Shown: positions 1-9,331, numbered from the stretch's first letter. The stretch is DNA of 64,000 bases from Longitalea luteola (GCF_017356035.1 NZ_JAFIQX010000011.1:208506-272505); one strand, 5' to 3'. Program-made: numbers and translations. Notes: a model not told the origin generated them from the letters alone.

Positions 1-1177
1 CTTCATGGTTAGTTCCTTTGATGTGATACAAGCCAGCCGAAGCATACACGATCGCTTGCTGGTAGTTTTGCTGCAACAGGTATAACTGCGACAGCATTTG
101 TAATAATGAACTCATGTATCTGTTATGGTTAGATAGCCGGTACTCATGATTGATGCTGCCGTCCTGCCATTGACGAAGGGCCCGCAAGAGCATCGCTTCA
201 GCCGAATCCAGGTGCTCGCGGCGATCAATGTAAATGCCGGGCAGTATGCTCAGGCCGAGGTAAGACATCTTTCCCTGCCGGTAAAGCGGTAATAACGTCT
301 GCTCAAAATCGCCTACGGTCATTGTGCGGTCATCATACAGGTACCAGTTTACAACCAGATCTGAAGCCAACGCCGAACCGGGCCATTTTTTATAGATCGC
401 GGCCAATTGCCGCTTAACAGTATCCTGTATCGGCTTGCCGGATGCTTTATAATACTCATAGTCGTAGATGGTGAATGCAAAATCCGTTTCCTCGGCTGCA
501 GGATAACGATGAAACATTTCAAAGAGACAGGTACGTGCCTCGTTCAATTTATTCGTCTTTGCATAGCCGATACAGATGGCAGCCAGCAGTCCCGCCTCCG
601 GCAATCGCTGACGTTTACGGGCTGCTACCAAACGGGGGAGTAATCTATCGATGACGGACTGGCATTCCTCGGGTGACTTCTTCAAGGACAACACATTAAA
701 ATATTTGCCATAAGCCAGGTAATTATCGGGATGATAGCCAATCTCCTTCTCAAATGCGGCACTCAGTTTTCCTGTTAAAAAGCTTTCAAAAAAAGCGCCT
801 GCCACCGGTGTTTTCCTGTCGGATTCATACACATGCATCTGCTGCATCGCCTTTTCATCATCTTTGTTGAGCGAATAAAACCGGATACTAAGCGAAGCTG
901 CATCGGCAGGCACCAGCAGCGACGCATGCAATACAGAATCACCCGACAGGCTGCGGGTATACCATTGAAACCCTCCATGCCGCGTGAAAATGGAGATCTT
1001 TGCATACAAGGGTACAGACCCACTTAATGTGGCTTGAGGATGATCGGGCCGGTACGTGATCAGCAGGCTGTCTCCGGCACAGGGATATTGCGGTTGTACA
1101 GTCACTGGCTGGGCAAATGCGCTTGCGGCAGGCAGCAGTAAAAGTGCGCTTATAGCAACATGCAATTGTTTTGTCAC
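1..1177 (-). CDS. Secreted tetratricopeptide-like protein, N-terminal part (runs off the left edge)
   Basis: An open frame on the minus strand runs from a GTG codon at 1177 to the window edge, about 392 codons without a stop. The first residues form a signal peptide (VTKQLHVAISALLLLP, cleavage near AFAQ). The next ~130 residues look like a beta-sandwich domain, followed by helical TPR-like sequence (for example LNEARTCLFEMFHRYP and LDSAEAMLLRALRQW). This shape matches the N-terminal part of periplasmic TlpA-type thioredoxin proteins common in Chitinophagaceae, but the catalytic domain would lie outside the window, so that identity is only inferred. No in-frame ATG lies close upstream, which is why GTG was chosen. 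The gene diverges from the histidine kinase gene. Confidence 0.75.
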   Translation of the reverse strand, partial: MTKQLHVAISALLLLPAASAFAQPVTVQPQYPCAGDSLLITYRPDHPQATLSGSVPLYAKISIFTRHGGFQWYTRSLSGDSVLHASLLVPADAASLSIRFYSLNKDDEKAMQQMHVYESDRKTPVAGAFFESFLTGKLSAAFEKEIGYHPDNYLAYGKYFNVLSLKKSPEECQSVIDRLLPRLVAARKRQRLPEAGLLAAICIGYAKTNKLNEARTCLFEMFHRYPAAEETDFAFTIYDYEYYKASGKPIQDTVKRQLAAIYKKWPGSALASDLVVNWYLYDDRTMTVGDFEQTLLPLYRQGKMSYLGLSILPGIYIDRREHLDSAEAMLLRALRQWQDGSINHEYRLSNHNRYMSSLLQMLSQLYLLQQNYQQAIVYASAGLYHIKGTNHE

Positions 1178-1409
1178 AAGTAGTAATTTTAGCTCAAAAT
1201 AATCATGGGTACCGGACGGAGAAAAAAAGTATTGACGAATTAACTATTCGTTGTGTTGAACTGCCTGATCAGGCAACCCGGAATACTAAAGCCATCCGGT
1301 ATTTGATAATGGTCACCCGGAATAACAGATTCGTCATCGTTTTAATGGAGTTCGTCCCTGAAAAAAATAGTTTACTGAAAAAAGAAGAACTTTACAGGGC
1401 TAATTGCTT

Positions 1410-2540
1410 ATGAATGCTATCGCCGCAAAAAAACAAGGTATCGGGCGCCGTTTTACCCAATGGCTTATTAGCACCTGGGAGCTTTCGTTTATAAATAAAT
1501 GGTACCGCATCGCACTGCATACCGGTTTCTGGCTGGTGCTATTGTTCTTTGGACTAAGGGAAAGTGTAATTGTGCATATTACTGTCAGGGACCCCTTTGC
1601 AGTCGCTTTTTCAGGCATTCTTCTTACGCTTTATTTGTTCTATCCATTGGTATATTGTATTGTGCCATTATTTCAAAAAAGGAAATGGGTAACAGTAGTA
1701 TGTCTGTTTATAATCTATTATATAGCGGCTGTCTATCTCCGCTCATATCACATTGTGCGTAATGTAAGCGGGCCCAATGTATGGGTGGAAGGGCAGGATT
1801 TCTGGACATTTGTGTACAGGAACCATGTGCGCCCCTTCAAGCTTTTGGAAGGCTTTATCAGCAGTATTACAGGGCTTATAAGTATCATATACATTCCGTT
1901 AACCCTGAAATTCCTTCGTTATGCTTATAAAAAGAACGCACGGCAAAACCAGCTTGAAAAAGAAAAAACCCAACTTGAGCTGAATTTCCTGAAAGCACAG
2001 ATCAATCCGCATCTCCTGTTCAATACGCTCAACAACCTGCAATCGTTCATTATACATGGGGAGAAAGAAAGATCGGTGGGTTTACTGACCGGACTGGCGA
2101 ATCTGCTTCGATTGTCGCTGTATGAATACAGGGATGAATATGTTACCCTTTCGCAGGAGATCAAATTACTGCGCAATTATATTGCGGTGGAAAGTGTGCG
2201 GCATGACGAATATTCACAGATTGAATTGGATATAGCGGAAACTAACTTATCTTACCAGCTGCCTGCCTTGTTATTCATGCCCCTGGTTGAAAATGCTTTT
2301 AAATACAGTTATACGCTGGAAAGATCTTACGTTCGCATCTGCCTCCGGACCGTTAACGACCAACTGCAGTTGGAAATATTTAATACCTGTACCACACAGA
2401 GAAGTGCATCAGGAGGAATAGGTCTGGCGAATGTTAAAAAACGGCTGGAGTACTATTTCCCCGGCCGCCATAATTTTACCTGTACCGACAAAGGCGACAA
2501 TTATACCGTGAACCTAACAATCTATCCCGCTAAAAAATGA
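1410..2540 (+). CDS. LytS-type sensor histidine kinase (His_kinase family)
   Basis: Predicted 376-residue membrane kinase. Four hydrophobic segments fill the first ~160 residues, then a short coiled coil leads into the phosphoacceptor region with QINPHLLFNTLNNLQ near residue 197, the hallmark of the LytS/His_kinase family (usually QINPHFLFN; the F is L here). A HATPase domain follows, with the N-box VENAFKYS near residue 292 and a GIGLANVKKRL glycine-rich segment. It should autophosphorylate on the His of the INPH motif and pass phosphate to the downstream regulator, whose ATG overlaps its stop (ATGA). A TTG lies in frame six bases upstream, but ATG at 1410 is the more natural start. The signal it senses cannot be read from the sequence. 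Confidence 0.92.
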   Translation: MNAIAAKKQGIGRRFTQWLISTWELSFINKWYRIALHTGFWLVLLFFGLRESVIVHITVRDPFAVAFSGILLTLYLFYPLVYCIVPLFQKRKWVTVVCLFIIYYIAAVYLRSYHIVRNVSGPNVWVEGQDFWTFVYRNHVRPFKLLEGFISSITGLISIIYIPLTLKFLRYAYKKNARQNQLEKEKTQLELNFLKAQINPHLLFNTLNNLQSFIIHGEKERSVGLLTGLANLLRLSLYEYRDEYVTLSQEIKLLRNYIAVESVRHDEYSQIELDIAETNLSYQLPALLFMPLVENAFKYSYTLERSYVRICLRTVNDQLQLEIFNTCTTQRSASGGIGLANVKKRLEYYFPGRHNFTCTDKGDNYTVNLTIYPAKK

Positions 2541-3223
2541 ATTGTATTATTGTTGATGATGAACCCCAGGCAAGAAAATTATTGAATACGTACCTGGACG
2601 CTATACCTGGCTGCACGGTGGTTAAAGTATGCAGAAATGCGGTAGAAGCTTACGAGGTTTTACAAACAGCATCAATCGATGCACTCTTCCTGGATATCAA
2701 AATGCCCATGTTAACAGGCACAGATTTCCTGCGTTCGCTTAAAAATCCACCGCTTGTGGTATTTACTACCGCTTATGATAAATATGCTTTGGAGGGGTAT
2801 GAATTAAATGTCGTTGATTACCTGCTGAAGCCCATTGCCCTTCCAAGGCTGTTGCAGGCCGTTGAAAAGATCAGAAGCAGGTTGAGCGAGCAAAAAGCAG
2901 TTGCCTCTGCTGACGATCATATCTTTATCAAACAGGATCAAAAACTGCTGAAGTTATCGTTTAACGAGATCCTGTATGTAGAAGGACTGCAGAACTATGT
3001 TCGAATACACCTGGTACAGCAAACCATCATTGCCGGATACACGATGAAATTGTTTGAAGAAATGTTACCGGCGCAACTATTCATGCGGATCCACCGGTCG
3101 TATATAGTGTATCTTCCTGCTATCAAAGCCATTAAAGGCAACATGGTAGAATTAGCGGCGATCAGTCTACCCATTGGCCTTAGTTATAAAGAGCAGTTGC
3201 TGAGTGCGATCAAAAGAATGTAG
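2537..3223 (+). CDS. LytTR-family response regulator
   Basis: 228 residues, translationally coupled to the preceding kinase by a 4-nt overlap. The N-terminal receiver domain shows the acidic pocket (IIVDDE), the phosphoacceptor Asp in ALFLDIKMPMLTG (near residue 54), the FTTAYDKYALEGYE switch region and the conserved DYLLKP lysine. The C-terminal half is a LytTR DNA-binding domain: KLSFNEILYVEGLQNYVRIHL, then the MRIHRSYIVYL segment near residue 190. LytTR regulators of this type in Bacteroidota usually act on genes near or distant without recognisable operators, so the targets are unknown. The start is fixed by the overlap. Family and partner are secure. Confidence 0.95.
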   Translation: MNCIIVDDEPQARKLLNTYLDAIPGCTVVKVCRNAVEAYEVLQTASIDALFLDIKMPMLTGTDFLRSLKNPPLVVFTTAYDKYALEGYELNVVDYLLKPIALPRLLQAVEKIRSRLSEQKAVASADDHIFIKQDQKLLKLSFNEILYVEGLQNYVRIHLVQQTIIAGYTMKLFEEMLPAQLFMRIHRSYIVYLPAIKAIKGNMVELAAISLPIGLSYKEQLLSAIKRM

Positions 3224-3943
3224 CCTTTCATTCTTTTTGAAGCGGATCTTCAATAGAATCTTGCAGGCGCCCGCAATTAAAATCATACTTTTTACCATAA
3301 TGTATTTTTCCAAACGAATCAAAATATACGTTTACCGGGAGATGCGCCATTGCCAAACTATACAAGGAGAAACCCCGAATATAGCTTTCAGGGCATTATC
3401 AGAGAAAATAAAATGGTGTGATTTTGATGCACTATCACCCGATGACATCAACAATTAATACCATAGTAATAGGACAAAGGGGGATCAAGCTGACATACCT
3501 CTATAAATAGACTGGACAAACCAATAAGTTAGAGTTATCCAGTTTGGGTCCGGGTGACTGGACAATTGTCGAACTCGTATCTAAATGACGTGATGGAGAT
3601 TCAACGATTTAAACATGTGACAAATTTCGCGGCTAGAACATTCATTTAATAAAAAAGGCAAGAAAGCTGTTGTTGAGATCTCACATAACACATATACGGA
3701 AGGGAAATTGGCTTTTCCCTCGCTTTACAAAAGTTTCTTTAGTGTTTGAGCCAATCCAGCCTGACTGCATTCACATAGTGATAAAAACAAACAAGGCAGC
3801 ATTTCTGCTGCCTTGTTTATTTTTGTCGGGAGCACTGGACAATTGGCGAACCAATTTTTAAATGATTTAAAGGCAATAACGGCTTTTATCGAACAATTAG
3901 AGTATTAATTACGCCAGCGTATTAAACGGCAATAATAACTGTT
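3224..3943. other. Intergenic stretch with an imperfect direct repeat
   Basis: No convincing gene is seen. The stretch holds two copies of a degenerate repeat built on ACTGGACAATTG(T/G)CGAAC, at about 3551-3588 and 3835-3872, roughly 285 bp apart, with a strong hairpin terminator between them. Short open frames here (3204-3458 and 3670-3861) begin with GTG or TTG and have no recognisable content. The repeat could be a remnant of an attachment site or an old short mobile element. Confidence 0.5.
3791..3829. terminator. Rho-independent terminator, probably bidirectional
   Basis: A perfect 11-bp stem (ACAAGGCAGCA at 3791-3801 pairing with 3806-3816) with a 4-nt loop is followed on the plus strand by TTATTTTT and preceded by an A-rich run, so it could stop transcription from both sides. 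It lies between the LytTR gene and the convergent DUF4145-like gene. Confidence 0.8.
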
Positions 3944-4729
3944 TTACTTCTTTCCTGCACGTTTTGTCCTAATAGGTTTTTTCCGTTTGTTAATGGTTTT
4001 ACTTAAAGCTTTTATCCTGTGGCTATCTTTCTCATAAAGTCTTGTCGTTACAAGATCCAATATCTCATATGCGTCTAGGGTGTCATCCTTTTTCAATTCA
4101 TCGTTAACATGGCTACCGCTATTACCGATCCATTTTATTGCCATTAGTAAATCAGCTTCTTCAGACTTTGCAGCTTTGAACAATTCAATCCTTTTATGCA
4201 AACTGTACCCTTTGCGCTTCCCTCGATCTTTATAAGTCTTTGGAACCTTTTGCTCATCCATTATCAATTCTACTACCGTCCTGATTTTATTTGCACATGA
4301 TGACGAGTCAATCCAAAATAGTTTAAAAGATTCTTTAATCGCATTACAAACTTCTTCTGGAACATCCTTGTGAAGTTCAAAGATGTTTAAAGTAGGAACG
4401 AAAATGTTAGGTTGAAGAATTTCTATATATTCAAAATTATAACCTTCATATTGTTCATCATATACATGTTCTGCTTCTACGGCCATTTTTCCTGCAATTA
4501 CAACAGTTTCCTCGCAAACATCGCACTTTAGATTTCCTGTAAATTGTCCCCAAATCTGTTCAGGGTCCCAATCTTCTTCTCGATGCAACTTTTGAGAGGA
4601 GATCGCTTCATAAGATTTAATGTCTTTCTTATCTCCAATTAAGGTTCCCTTATTACAAGACGGACAAGGCCAGGAAGGTATATTGTTTTCGGTAAACCAA
4701 TTTTTCCAAATAGTTCGTGTGACTGCCAT
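3944..4729 (-). CDS. DUF4145-like protein with two zinc-ribbon CxxC pairs
   Basis: 261 residues. The N-terminus carries CPSC (near residue 22) and CDVC (near residue 69), probably one zinc ribbon. The central and C-terminal part is helical, with the segment AIKWIGNSGSHVNDE resembling the GN.GSH signature of DUF4145, a domain found as a stand-alone protein or fused to type I restriction HsdR subunits. The tail is strongly basic (KRKKPIRTKRAGKK). It is transcribed convergently with the two-component genes and divergently from the operon at 5050. Role unknown; a link with DNA or RNA binding and defence is only suggested by family habits. Confidence 0.7.
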   Translation of the reverse strand: MAVTRTIWKNWFTENNIPSWPCPSCNKGTLIGDKKDIKSYEAISSQKLHREEDWDPEQIWGQFTGNLKCDVCEETVVIAGKMAVEAEHVYDEQYEGYNFEYIEILQPNIFVPTLNIFELHKDVPEEVCNAIKESFKLFWIDSSSCANKIRTVVELIMDEQKVPKTYKDRGKRKGYSLHKRIELFKAAKSEEADLLMAIKWIGNSGSHVNDELKKDDTLDAYEILDLVTTRLYEKDSHRIKALSKTINKRKKPIRTKRAGKK

Positions 4730-5049
4730 AAAAGTGTTTGCTAAGGTGTCACAATATACAGAACCGCTTCTTTAAGAGTTTAGGAAATCATAATTTTTCC
4801 TCCTTAACTGGATTTTACTACTCTTAAGTGTCGAAAAACGTTCAATCAGCACCAAACGAAAGGATATGAGGTTTGAGCTGCAATTGACCCAACCTCCTTC
4901 ATTACAGGCGGATGCAAAGTAGATGAAAATATTGCCATTGATAAAACATTGATTATCTGAGCCAATTATGGCTTAAAGCAATATTGGAATATAATTTGGA
5001 ATATTTTAAATAGAATTATTAATTTCGTCCTACATCAAATTACTAATCC
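4730..5049. promoter_or_regulatory. Divergent promoter region with tandem AT-rich repeat
   Basis: 320 bp between the divergent 3944-4729 and 5050-5649 genes. A tandem TTGGAATAT-type repeat is present at about 4984-5006 (two copies, 12 bp apart), close to the start of the operon that encodes an XRE regulator, so it is a candidate operator. No other structure was recognised. Confidence 0.35.
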
Positions 5050-5649
5050 ATGCGTGACAGTTACACAATTTCAAAAGAGGAGGCCAGAGAGCTCTTAATT
5101 CCGTTTGCTCAATCATTCTATGAGGCAATCACAGGCGGTTTTCAGGATTATAAAATAAATGATTCGCCTCGTGGGCACATCCACAACAAGACTGTAAAAT
5201 CAAATCTTGTTAGGTCATATGTAATAGACAGGCTAAAGAAGATCGTAATTGAAAATCCAAACTTAAGGTTGATCGAGAAGCAAAGAATGCTTGTTGTAGC
5301 AATTGGAGACAAGTTAAGAGTTAGGTTTAAAAAATTAGATAAAAAGTACCGATCGCAGAATGTCAGAACTAAACAAGCAAAGGAATTTAGGAATAGAACA
5401 ATAACATTTAATGGTCAAAAGGCTTTACCTGTGGATGCAGGTTGGAGAGTTGACCAGCTGTACAATGAAATAAGCGACGTTCATTTTGTTTGTCCCGATG
5501 GAGTAGGCAATCTCTGGAGAATACCATTGACTGATTTAGCGGCACAAAAAAGCCAGGCAGTGTTTTTTCCTGTGCCGGAAGATGAGATTATTCAAATTGT
5601 AACTCCTAAACATGGAAAAGAAAGTGGAAACAGAAAGAAAACCGGTTAA
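5050..5649 (+). CDS. Uncharacterised 199-aa protein, operon partner of XRE-ImmA/IrrE
   Basis: Not recognised as a named family. The protein has an N-terminal helical part (residues 1-100, rich in Lys, Arg and Glu) and a C-terminal part likely to be beta-rich (DQLYNEISDVHFVCPDG). No signal peptide or membrane segment is visible. Its 3' end overlaps the XRE-ImmA gene by 38 nt in another frame, so the two are translationally linked. In many bacteria an ImmA/IrrE-type protease gene sits beside a small gene whose product it controls, as toxin, repressor or anti-defence factor. This protein is the natural candidate partner, which is inference from position. Confidence 0.7.
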   Translation: MRDSYTISKEEARELLIPFAQSFYEAITGGFQDYKINDSPRGHIHNKTVKSNLVRSYVIDRLKKIVIENPNLRLIEKQRMLVVAIGDKLRVRFKKLDKKYRSQNVRTKQAKEFRNRTITFNGQKALPVDAGWRVDQLYNEISDVHFVCPDGVGNLWRIPLTDLAAQKSQAVFFPVPEDEIIQIVTPKHGKESGNRKKTG

Positions 5650-6691
5650 TCATAAAACAATTGAAGTAGCAAGAATAGCAAGAGGTTATAGCCAGGCAGA
5701 ATTGGCCGAAAAAATGGGGATAGAACAGGGGACATTATCCAAGTTGGAGAAGGGTCTTTTACGTCCCAAAGAAGAATATATGACAAAGCTTTGCGAGGCG
5801 TTGGATTATCCTATAACTTTTTTCGAAGAAGAAATAAAAGTTCTATCTCCTTTAGTTACTCATTATAGGAAGCGGAAAGCTCTTACTAAAACTAAGATTG
5901 ACTGTATAGAGTACAACCTTTATATAAGGAAACATTTCATAAAGAAATTGTTAGCGTCAGCTAACATTCCTAATAATCTAATTCAGGTAAGCCCAGAGGA
6001 GCATGAGCCTGAGACAATTGCAAGAATTGTAAGGCAAAAATGGAATATACCGCGTGGGCCGATTTCAAACATAGTTTCATTATTAGAGCGCAATGGTATC
6101 ATTGTTTTAGAGATTGAAGTAAATGATGAAAAGCTGGATGGCGAAATGATTCCTGATGAAAACAACCTGCCAGTCATTTATATAAATAAAAACGTAAGCG
6201 GAGACAGACAACGCTTTACATTGGCTCATGAACTTGGGCATTTGGTCATGCATCAATCATCTTATATTCCCACGGTTGATGAAGCTGAAAACGAAGCGAA
6301 TGCTTTCGCTTCTGAATTTTTAATGCCATCTGATGAAATCAGATATCAATTATCCGACATTTCTTTTTTGGCTTTGGCTGATTTAAAACGTCATTGGAAA
6401 GTGTCAATGGCTTCACTGGTTAGAAAGGCGTATGATTTAGGAGTTATAGATAAGTCGAGATACACGTCATTGAATGTACAATTGAGCAGCGCTGGATTTA
6501 AAAAGAAGGAACCAGAAATGGATGTGGTGTATGAGCGTCCAATGATAATAGATCAATTATTGAAATTACATCTTCAGCATTTTAATTACACTGTTGAAGA
6601 ATTATCTTCAATGCTTTGCGTCAAGGAAACAGAGTTATTGAATATGTTGTCGTTTTATTCCAAGTCGCCAAAAGGATTGAGAGCAGTATAA
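5612..6691 (+). CDS. XRE-family regulator fused to an ImmA/IrrE metallopeptidase
   Basis: 359 residues. An N-terminal XRE helix-turn-helix (residues ~14-70, ARGYSQAELAEKMGIEQGTL then LEKG) is followed by a DUF955/ImmA-IrrE zinc peptidase domain with the intact HExxH motif in RFTLAHELGHLVMH near residue 208 and the downstream acidic ENEANAFASEFLMP, which supplies the third ligand in this family. A C-terminal helical tail follows. ImmA-type enzymes cleave repressors, and XRE-ImmA fusions act as regulators of mobile elements or as antitoxin-like partners. The start was chosen as the first ATG of the frame. It overlaps the upstream 199-aa gene, so the pair forms an operon. Confidence 0.92.
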   Translation: MEKKVETERKPVNHKTIEVARIARGYSQAELAEKMGIEQGTLSKLEKGLLRPKEEYMTKLCEALDYPITFFEEEIKVLSPLVTHYRKRKALTKTKIDCIEYNLYIRKHFIKKLLASANIPNNLIQVSPEEHEPETIARIVRQKWNIPRGPISNIVSLLERNGIIVLEIEVNDEKLDGEMIPDENNLPVIYINKNVSGDRQRFTLAHELGHLVMHQSSYIPTVDEAENEANAFASEFLMPSDEIRYQLSDISFLALADLKRHWKVSMASLVRKAYDLGVIDKSRYTSLNVQLSSAGFKKKEPEMDVVYERPMIIDQLLKLHLQHFNYTVEELSSMLCVKETELLNMLSFYSKSPKGLRAV

Positions 6692-7091
6692 TTTACCGTA
6701 AATTATTAATTGGGGAATAATTGCGGATTAATTAGAAAACAGGATAATTATTGCGGATAAGCTGTTGAAATGATTTGATTTTGTCTCATATGGGGTTTTA
6801 TATCCTGTCTCGTCCTAAAATCACGGGACTTCGCGGGTGGAAGCCCATAATCTTTCTGGAACAGGCGTCTGTGATCAAAGACAAGGTAAAAACAGCAACT
6901 AATTCATTTGCAAAGGCATGTTAATCGAATTTACCTTTATCTGTTCTAAATGCTAAATAGAAAGCATATCCTATTACCGGGATATGAAGGATAAGAATAA
7001 TAATTTCCATAAAACTTGATTATAAAACCGCCACATATTTAATGTGGCGGTTTATGATTATGGGGAACGGACTACTTACTAAAAGATACTG
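6692..7091. other. Intergenic stretch with hairpin terminator and possible coding relic
   Basis: No intact gene. A hairpin at 7025-7053 is described separately. On the minus strand around 6760-6890 a frame of about 45 codons (containing FDHRRLFQKDYGLPP and ending in TAA) is faintly like the end of an AraC helix-turn-helix, but it has no start and is too short to call. Confidence 0.3.
7025..7053. terminator. Hairpin terminator between convergent genes
   Basis: A perfect 12-bp stem (AAACCGCCACAT at 7025-7036 pairing with 7042-7053) with the loop ATTTA. On the minus strand the left arm reads into TTTTATAATC. It ends the minus-strand regulatory operon (7092-15183) and probably also the XRE-ImmA operon. 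Confidence 0.75.
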
Positions 7092-7502
7092 CTATTCTTC
7101 GCTTTTAATGTTTAAATCATACCGCTTCAGTAGGATCTTCATTTGCACTGCATTGTCTTTTGCAAATGAAATGGTCGTTTTTTGAGCCTCATTTAAATCT
7201 CTCATTAACTCCAATTCTTTTTTCAGTAGATTTATTTCTTCTACCTTATCTCTTATAGATAGATTCAATCTTGCAACTTCATCATTTCGCAAATCATTCA
7301 TTGGACCTTCATTATATAAAAGGGATACAAAGTCCCTTTTAAGGGCAATAGAAATTGAAACGAGTAATTCTGTTGAAACACTTGCCCTCACATATATGTC
7401 TGGTACCGTTTTCTCGTGTTTATTTATCAGAGCACCAAATTCTTTATGAGTGAGGCGCTGACTTTCTACCTCAGATTGAATTATTTGGCCAAGGTGTATC
7501 AC
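7092..7502 (-). CDS. XRE-like HTH protein with coiled-coil tail
   Basis: 136 residues from a GTG codon at 7502; no ATG precedes the conserved helix-turn-helix. Residues 1-70 are an HTH of the kind seen repeatedly in Chitinophagaceae (LGQIIQSEVESQ then LTHKEFGALINKHEKTVPDI), followed by a heptad-rich coiled coil (residues ~75-115). It is the last gene of the minus-strand regulatory operon. In the reconstructed, IS-free arrangement its GTG lies only 5 nt after the stop of the 68-aa HTH gene. The IS21 element now separates it from its original upstream genes, so its transcription may depend on the IS or be lost. Confidence 0.75.
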   Translation of the reverse strand: MIHLGQIIQSEVESQRLTHKEFGALINKHEKTVPDIYVRASVSTELLVSISIALKRDFVSLLYNEGPMNDLRNDEVARLNLSIRDKVEEINLLKKELELMRDLNEAQKTTISFAKDNAVQMKILLKRYDLNIKSEE

Positions 7503-7528
7503 AAAATTTAATTATCGCTGTAGATTCC

Positions 7529-7703
7529 TGCGCATGTTGACCCACCGATATTTTTTATGTTGACCCACCATTCCTGCATGCTGACCCACTCCCTTAAAGG
7601 AACGGTTTTGTCATAATAAGTAATAATTCTTGCATGTTGACCCACCTCAGGACAGGCCGTCTTATTTTTTAAGAACGCTGACATTCCTGCATGTTGACCC
7701 ACC
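7529..7703 (+). repeat. Left-end subterminal repeats of IS21 copy 1
   Basis: Five direct copies of a repeat close to GCATGTTGACCCACC spaced by 20-57 bp; one has ATGCTGACCCACT. The same repeat occurs twice in inverted orientation near 10131-10160 at the other end. The arrangement fits IstA binding sites. A spurious 103-aa minus-strand frame across 7508-7819 is only these repeats translated. Confidence 0.85.
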
Positions 7704-7765
7704 GCTGAGATCAGTAAGAGTTCGAAGGTTTGATGTTTTTTGCTCCTAAAAACGACGACAGGAGC

Positions 7766-9301
7766 ATGGCACAAAAACCTATAGCAATGGAACAATTGAA
7801 ACAGCTTCTTCAGCTTCAAAAAGACGGGATCGGCATCCGGGAGATGGCCCGCCGATTAGGAATCAGCCGCAATAGCGTACGTAAATATCTCTCGTTGCTT
7901 GGCCGCGAGAAAGAGCTTTCAGACAGAGAGTTGGTCGATAAAGCTTACTGCAACGATATGCTTCAGCGTGATGCAGAGCGACTTAAGCAACTTACCATTC
8001 ACTTTAAGACGGCTGGTACCGAGTTATCTAAAACTGGTGTAACCCGGCAATTACTTTGGCAGGAGTACATCAATAATTATCCTGATGGATACAGTTATAG
8101 CCGGTACTGTTATCATTTAAAAGAATATCTCAATAACCGGGATTTATCCATGCACCTGGATTATCAGGCGGCAGATATGATCATGATTGACTTTGCTGGT
8201 AAGCCATTACACTATGTAGATGTCCATACCGGAGAATGTATCGAATGTCAGGTGTTTATTGCTATACTCCCTTTTAGCGGGCTGATTTTTTGTTATGCTG
8301 TTCACTCCCAACGTAGCGAGGATTTTACCATCTGCATTAACGCTATGCTGACATATTATGGGGGCATACCTGCCACCATCTTATGTGATAACCTCAAAAC
8401 GGCGGTAGTCCGGCCAGACCGCTACGAACCAGTATTTACAGAACTATGCCAGCAGTTGAGCGAACACTACACAACCACCTTCAGCGCTACCCGGCCTTAC
8501 AGCCGCCGGGATAAAGCCATGGTAGAACGTGCTGTTCGCATTGTCTACACTCACGTATACGCCCCATTACGCAATCATCATTTTTCCAGCCTTAAACAAC
8601 TCAACGCGTCTATACAGGAGCAATTAATCCTTCTTAACAATAAACCTTATAAAAATACGCCGTATAGTCGGCGGTATTTTTTTGAGCAACAAGAACAAGC
8701 GTTACTTAAAGAACTGCCTTGCGAACCGTTTACACCCAAGAAAGTAGTACAGCTTACAGTTCAACGCAACTACCATGTGCAACTCTCCGAAGATCACCGC
8801 TATTACAGTGTCCCTTACCAATATGTAGGCAAAAAAGTAAAAGTGTGCTATAACAGCCGCGTAGTGGAAGTTTACCTGGATCATGACCGGATAGCCTTGC
8901 ATATCCGCAATGCACATCAAAAGGCGTACACTACCTTGGGGGAACATATGCCCCCTCATCATCAACGTATGCAGCAGATCAAAGGCTTTAACCGGGAAGA
9001 CCTGCTTGAACAGGCAGCTCGGATCGGCACAGCTACCCTGCGGGCAGCTACGCTGATGCTCGAAAACAGCATTTATGTGGAGCAGAATTATAAAGCCTGC
9101 TTCGGTATGCTGATGCTACAAAAGAAATATAGTGCGGCCCGACTTGAAGCAGCCTGTACCCGTGCTTTACAGGGCACTCGGGTCAATTATACCATGATTA
9201 AGAATATCCTGGAGCGTGGACTCGATAAACAGCTATCCTTCCCAGATGCGCCGTCCACACCCTCACATGATAATATCAGGGGTAAAGATCACTATCAATA
9301 A
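7766..9301 (+). CDS. istA: IS21-family transposase IstA (copy 1)
   Basis: 511 residues. An N-terminal helix-turn-helix (KDGIGIREMARRLGISRNSV) is followed by a DDE integrase core with the catalytic acidic residues visible in MIMIDFAGKPL, ILCDNLKTAV and the Glu of DKAMVERAV, and then a C-terminal DNA-binding part (PYQYVGKKVKVCY). The ATG at 7766 follows AGGAGC and is preferred over the ATG at 7733, which lies in the terminal repeat zone. IstA catalyses strand transfer and works with the ATPase IstB encoded 30 nt downstream. The reading frame is intact, so this copy may be active. Confidence 0.95.
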   Translation: MAQKPIAMEQLKQLLQLQKDGIGIREMARRLGISRNSVRKYLSLLGREKELSDRELVDKAYCNDMLQRDAERLKQLTIHFKTAGTELSKTGVTRQLLWQEYINNYPDGYSYSRYCYHLKEYLNNRDLSMHLDYQAADMIMIDFAGKPLHYVDVHTGECIECQVFIAILPFSGLIFCYAVHSQRSEDFTICINAMLTYYGGIPATILCDNLKTAVVRPDRYEPVFTELCQQLSEHYTTTFSATRPYSRRDKAMVERAVRIVYTHVYAPLRNHHFSSLKQLNASIQEQLILLNNKPYKNTPYSRRYFFEQQEQALLKELPCEPFTPKKVVQLTVQRNYHVQLSEDHRYYSVPYQYVGKKVKVCYNSRVVEVYLDHDRIALHIRNAHQKAYTTLGEHMPPHHQRMQQIKGFNREDLLEQAARIGTATLRAATLMLENSIYVEQNYKACFGMLMLQKKYSAARLEAACTRALQGTRVNYTMIKNILERGLDKQLSFPDAPSTPSHDNIRGKDHYQ

Positions 9302-9331
9302 ATTATTACTAACAATAAATCAATAAGTAAA

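Noticed and set aside
1171..1413. 80-aa plus-strand frame before the histidine kinase
   Set aside because: It starts with TTG inside the divergent secreted-protein gene's start region and has no family or leader features; more likely promoter sequence.
3204..3458. 84-aa frame overlapping the LytTR gene end
   Set aside because: GTG start inside the regulator gene, no recognisable content.
3670..3861. 63-aa frame across the terminator
   Set aside because: It reads through a perfect terminator hairpin and one of the imperfect repeats.
7508..7819. 103-aa minus-strand frame
   Set aside because: Translation of the IS copy 1 end repeats; only its last residues coincide with the former end of the small HTH gene.
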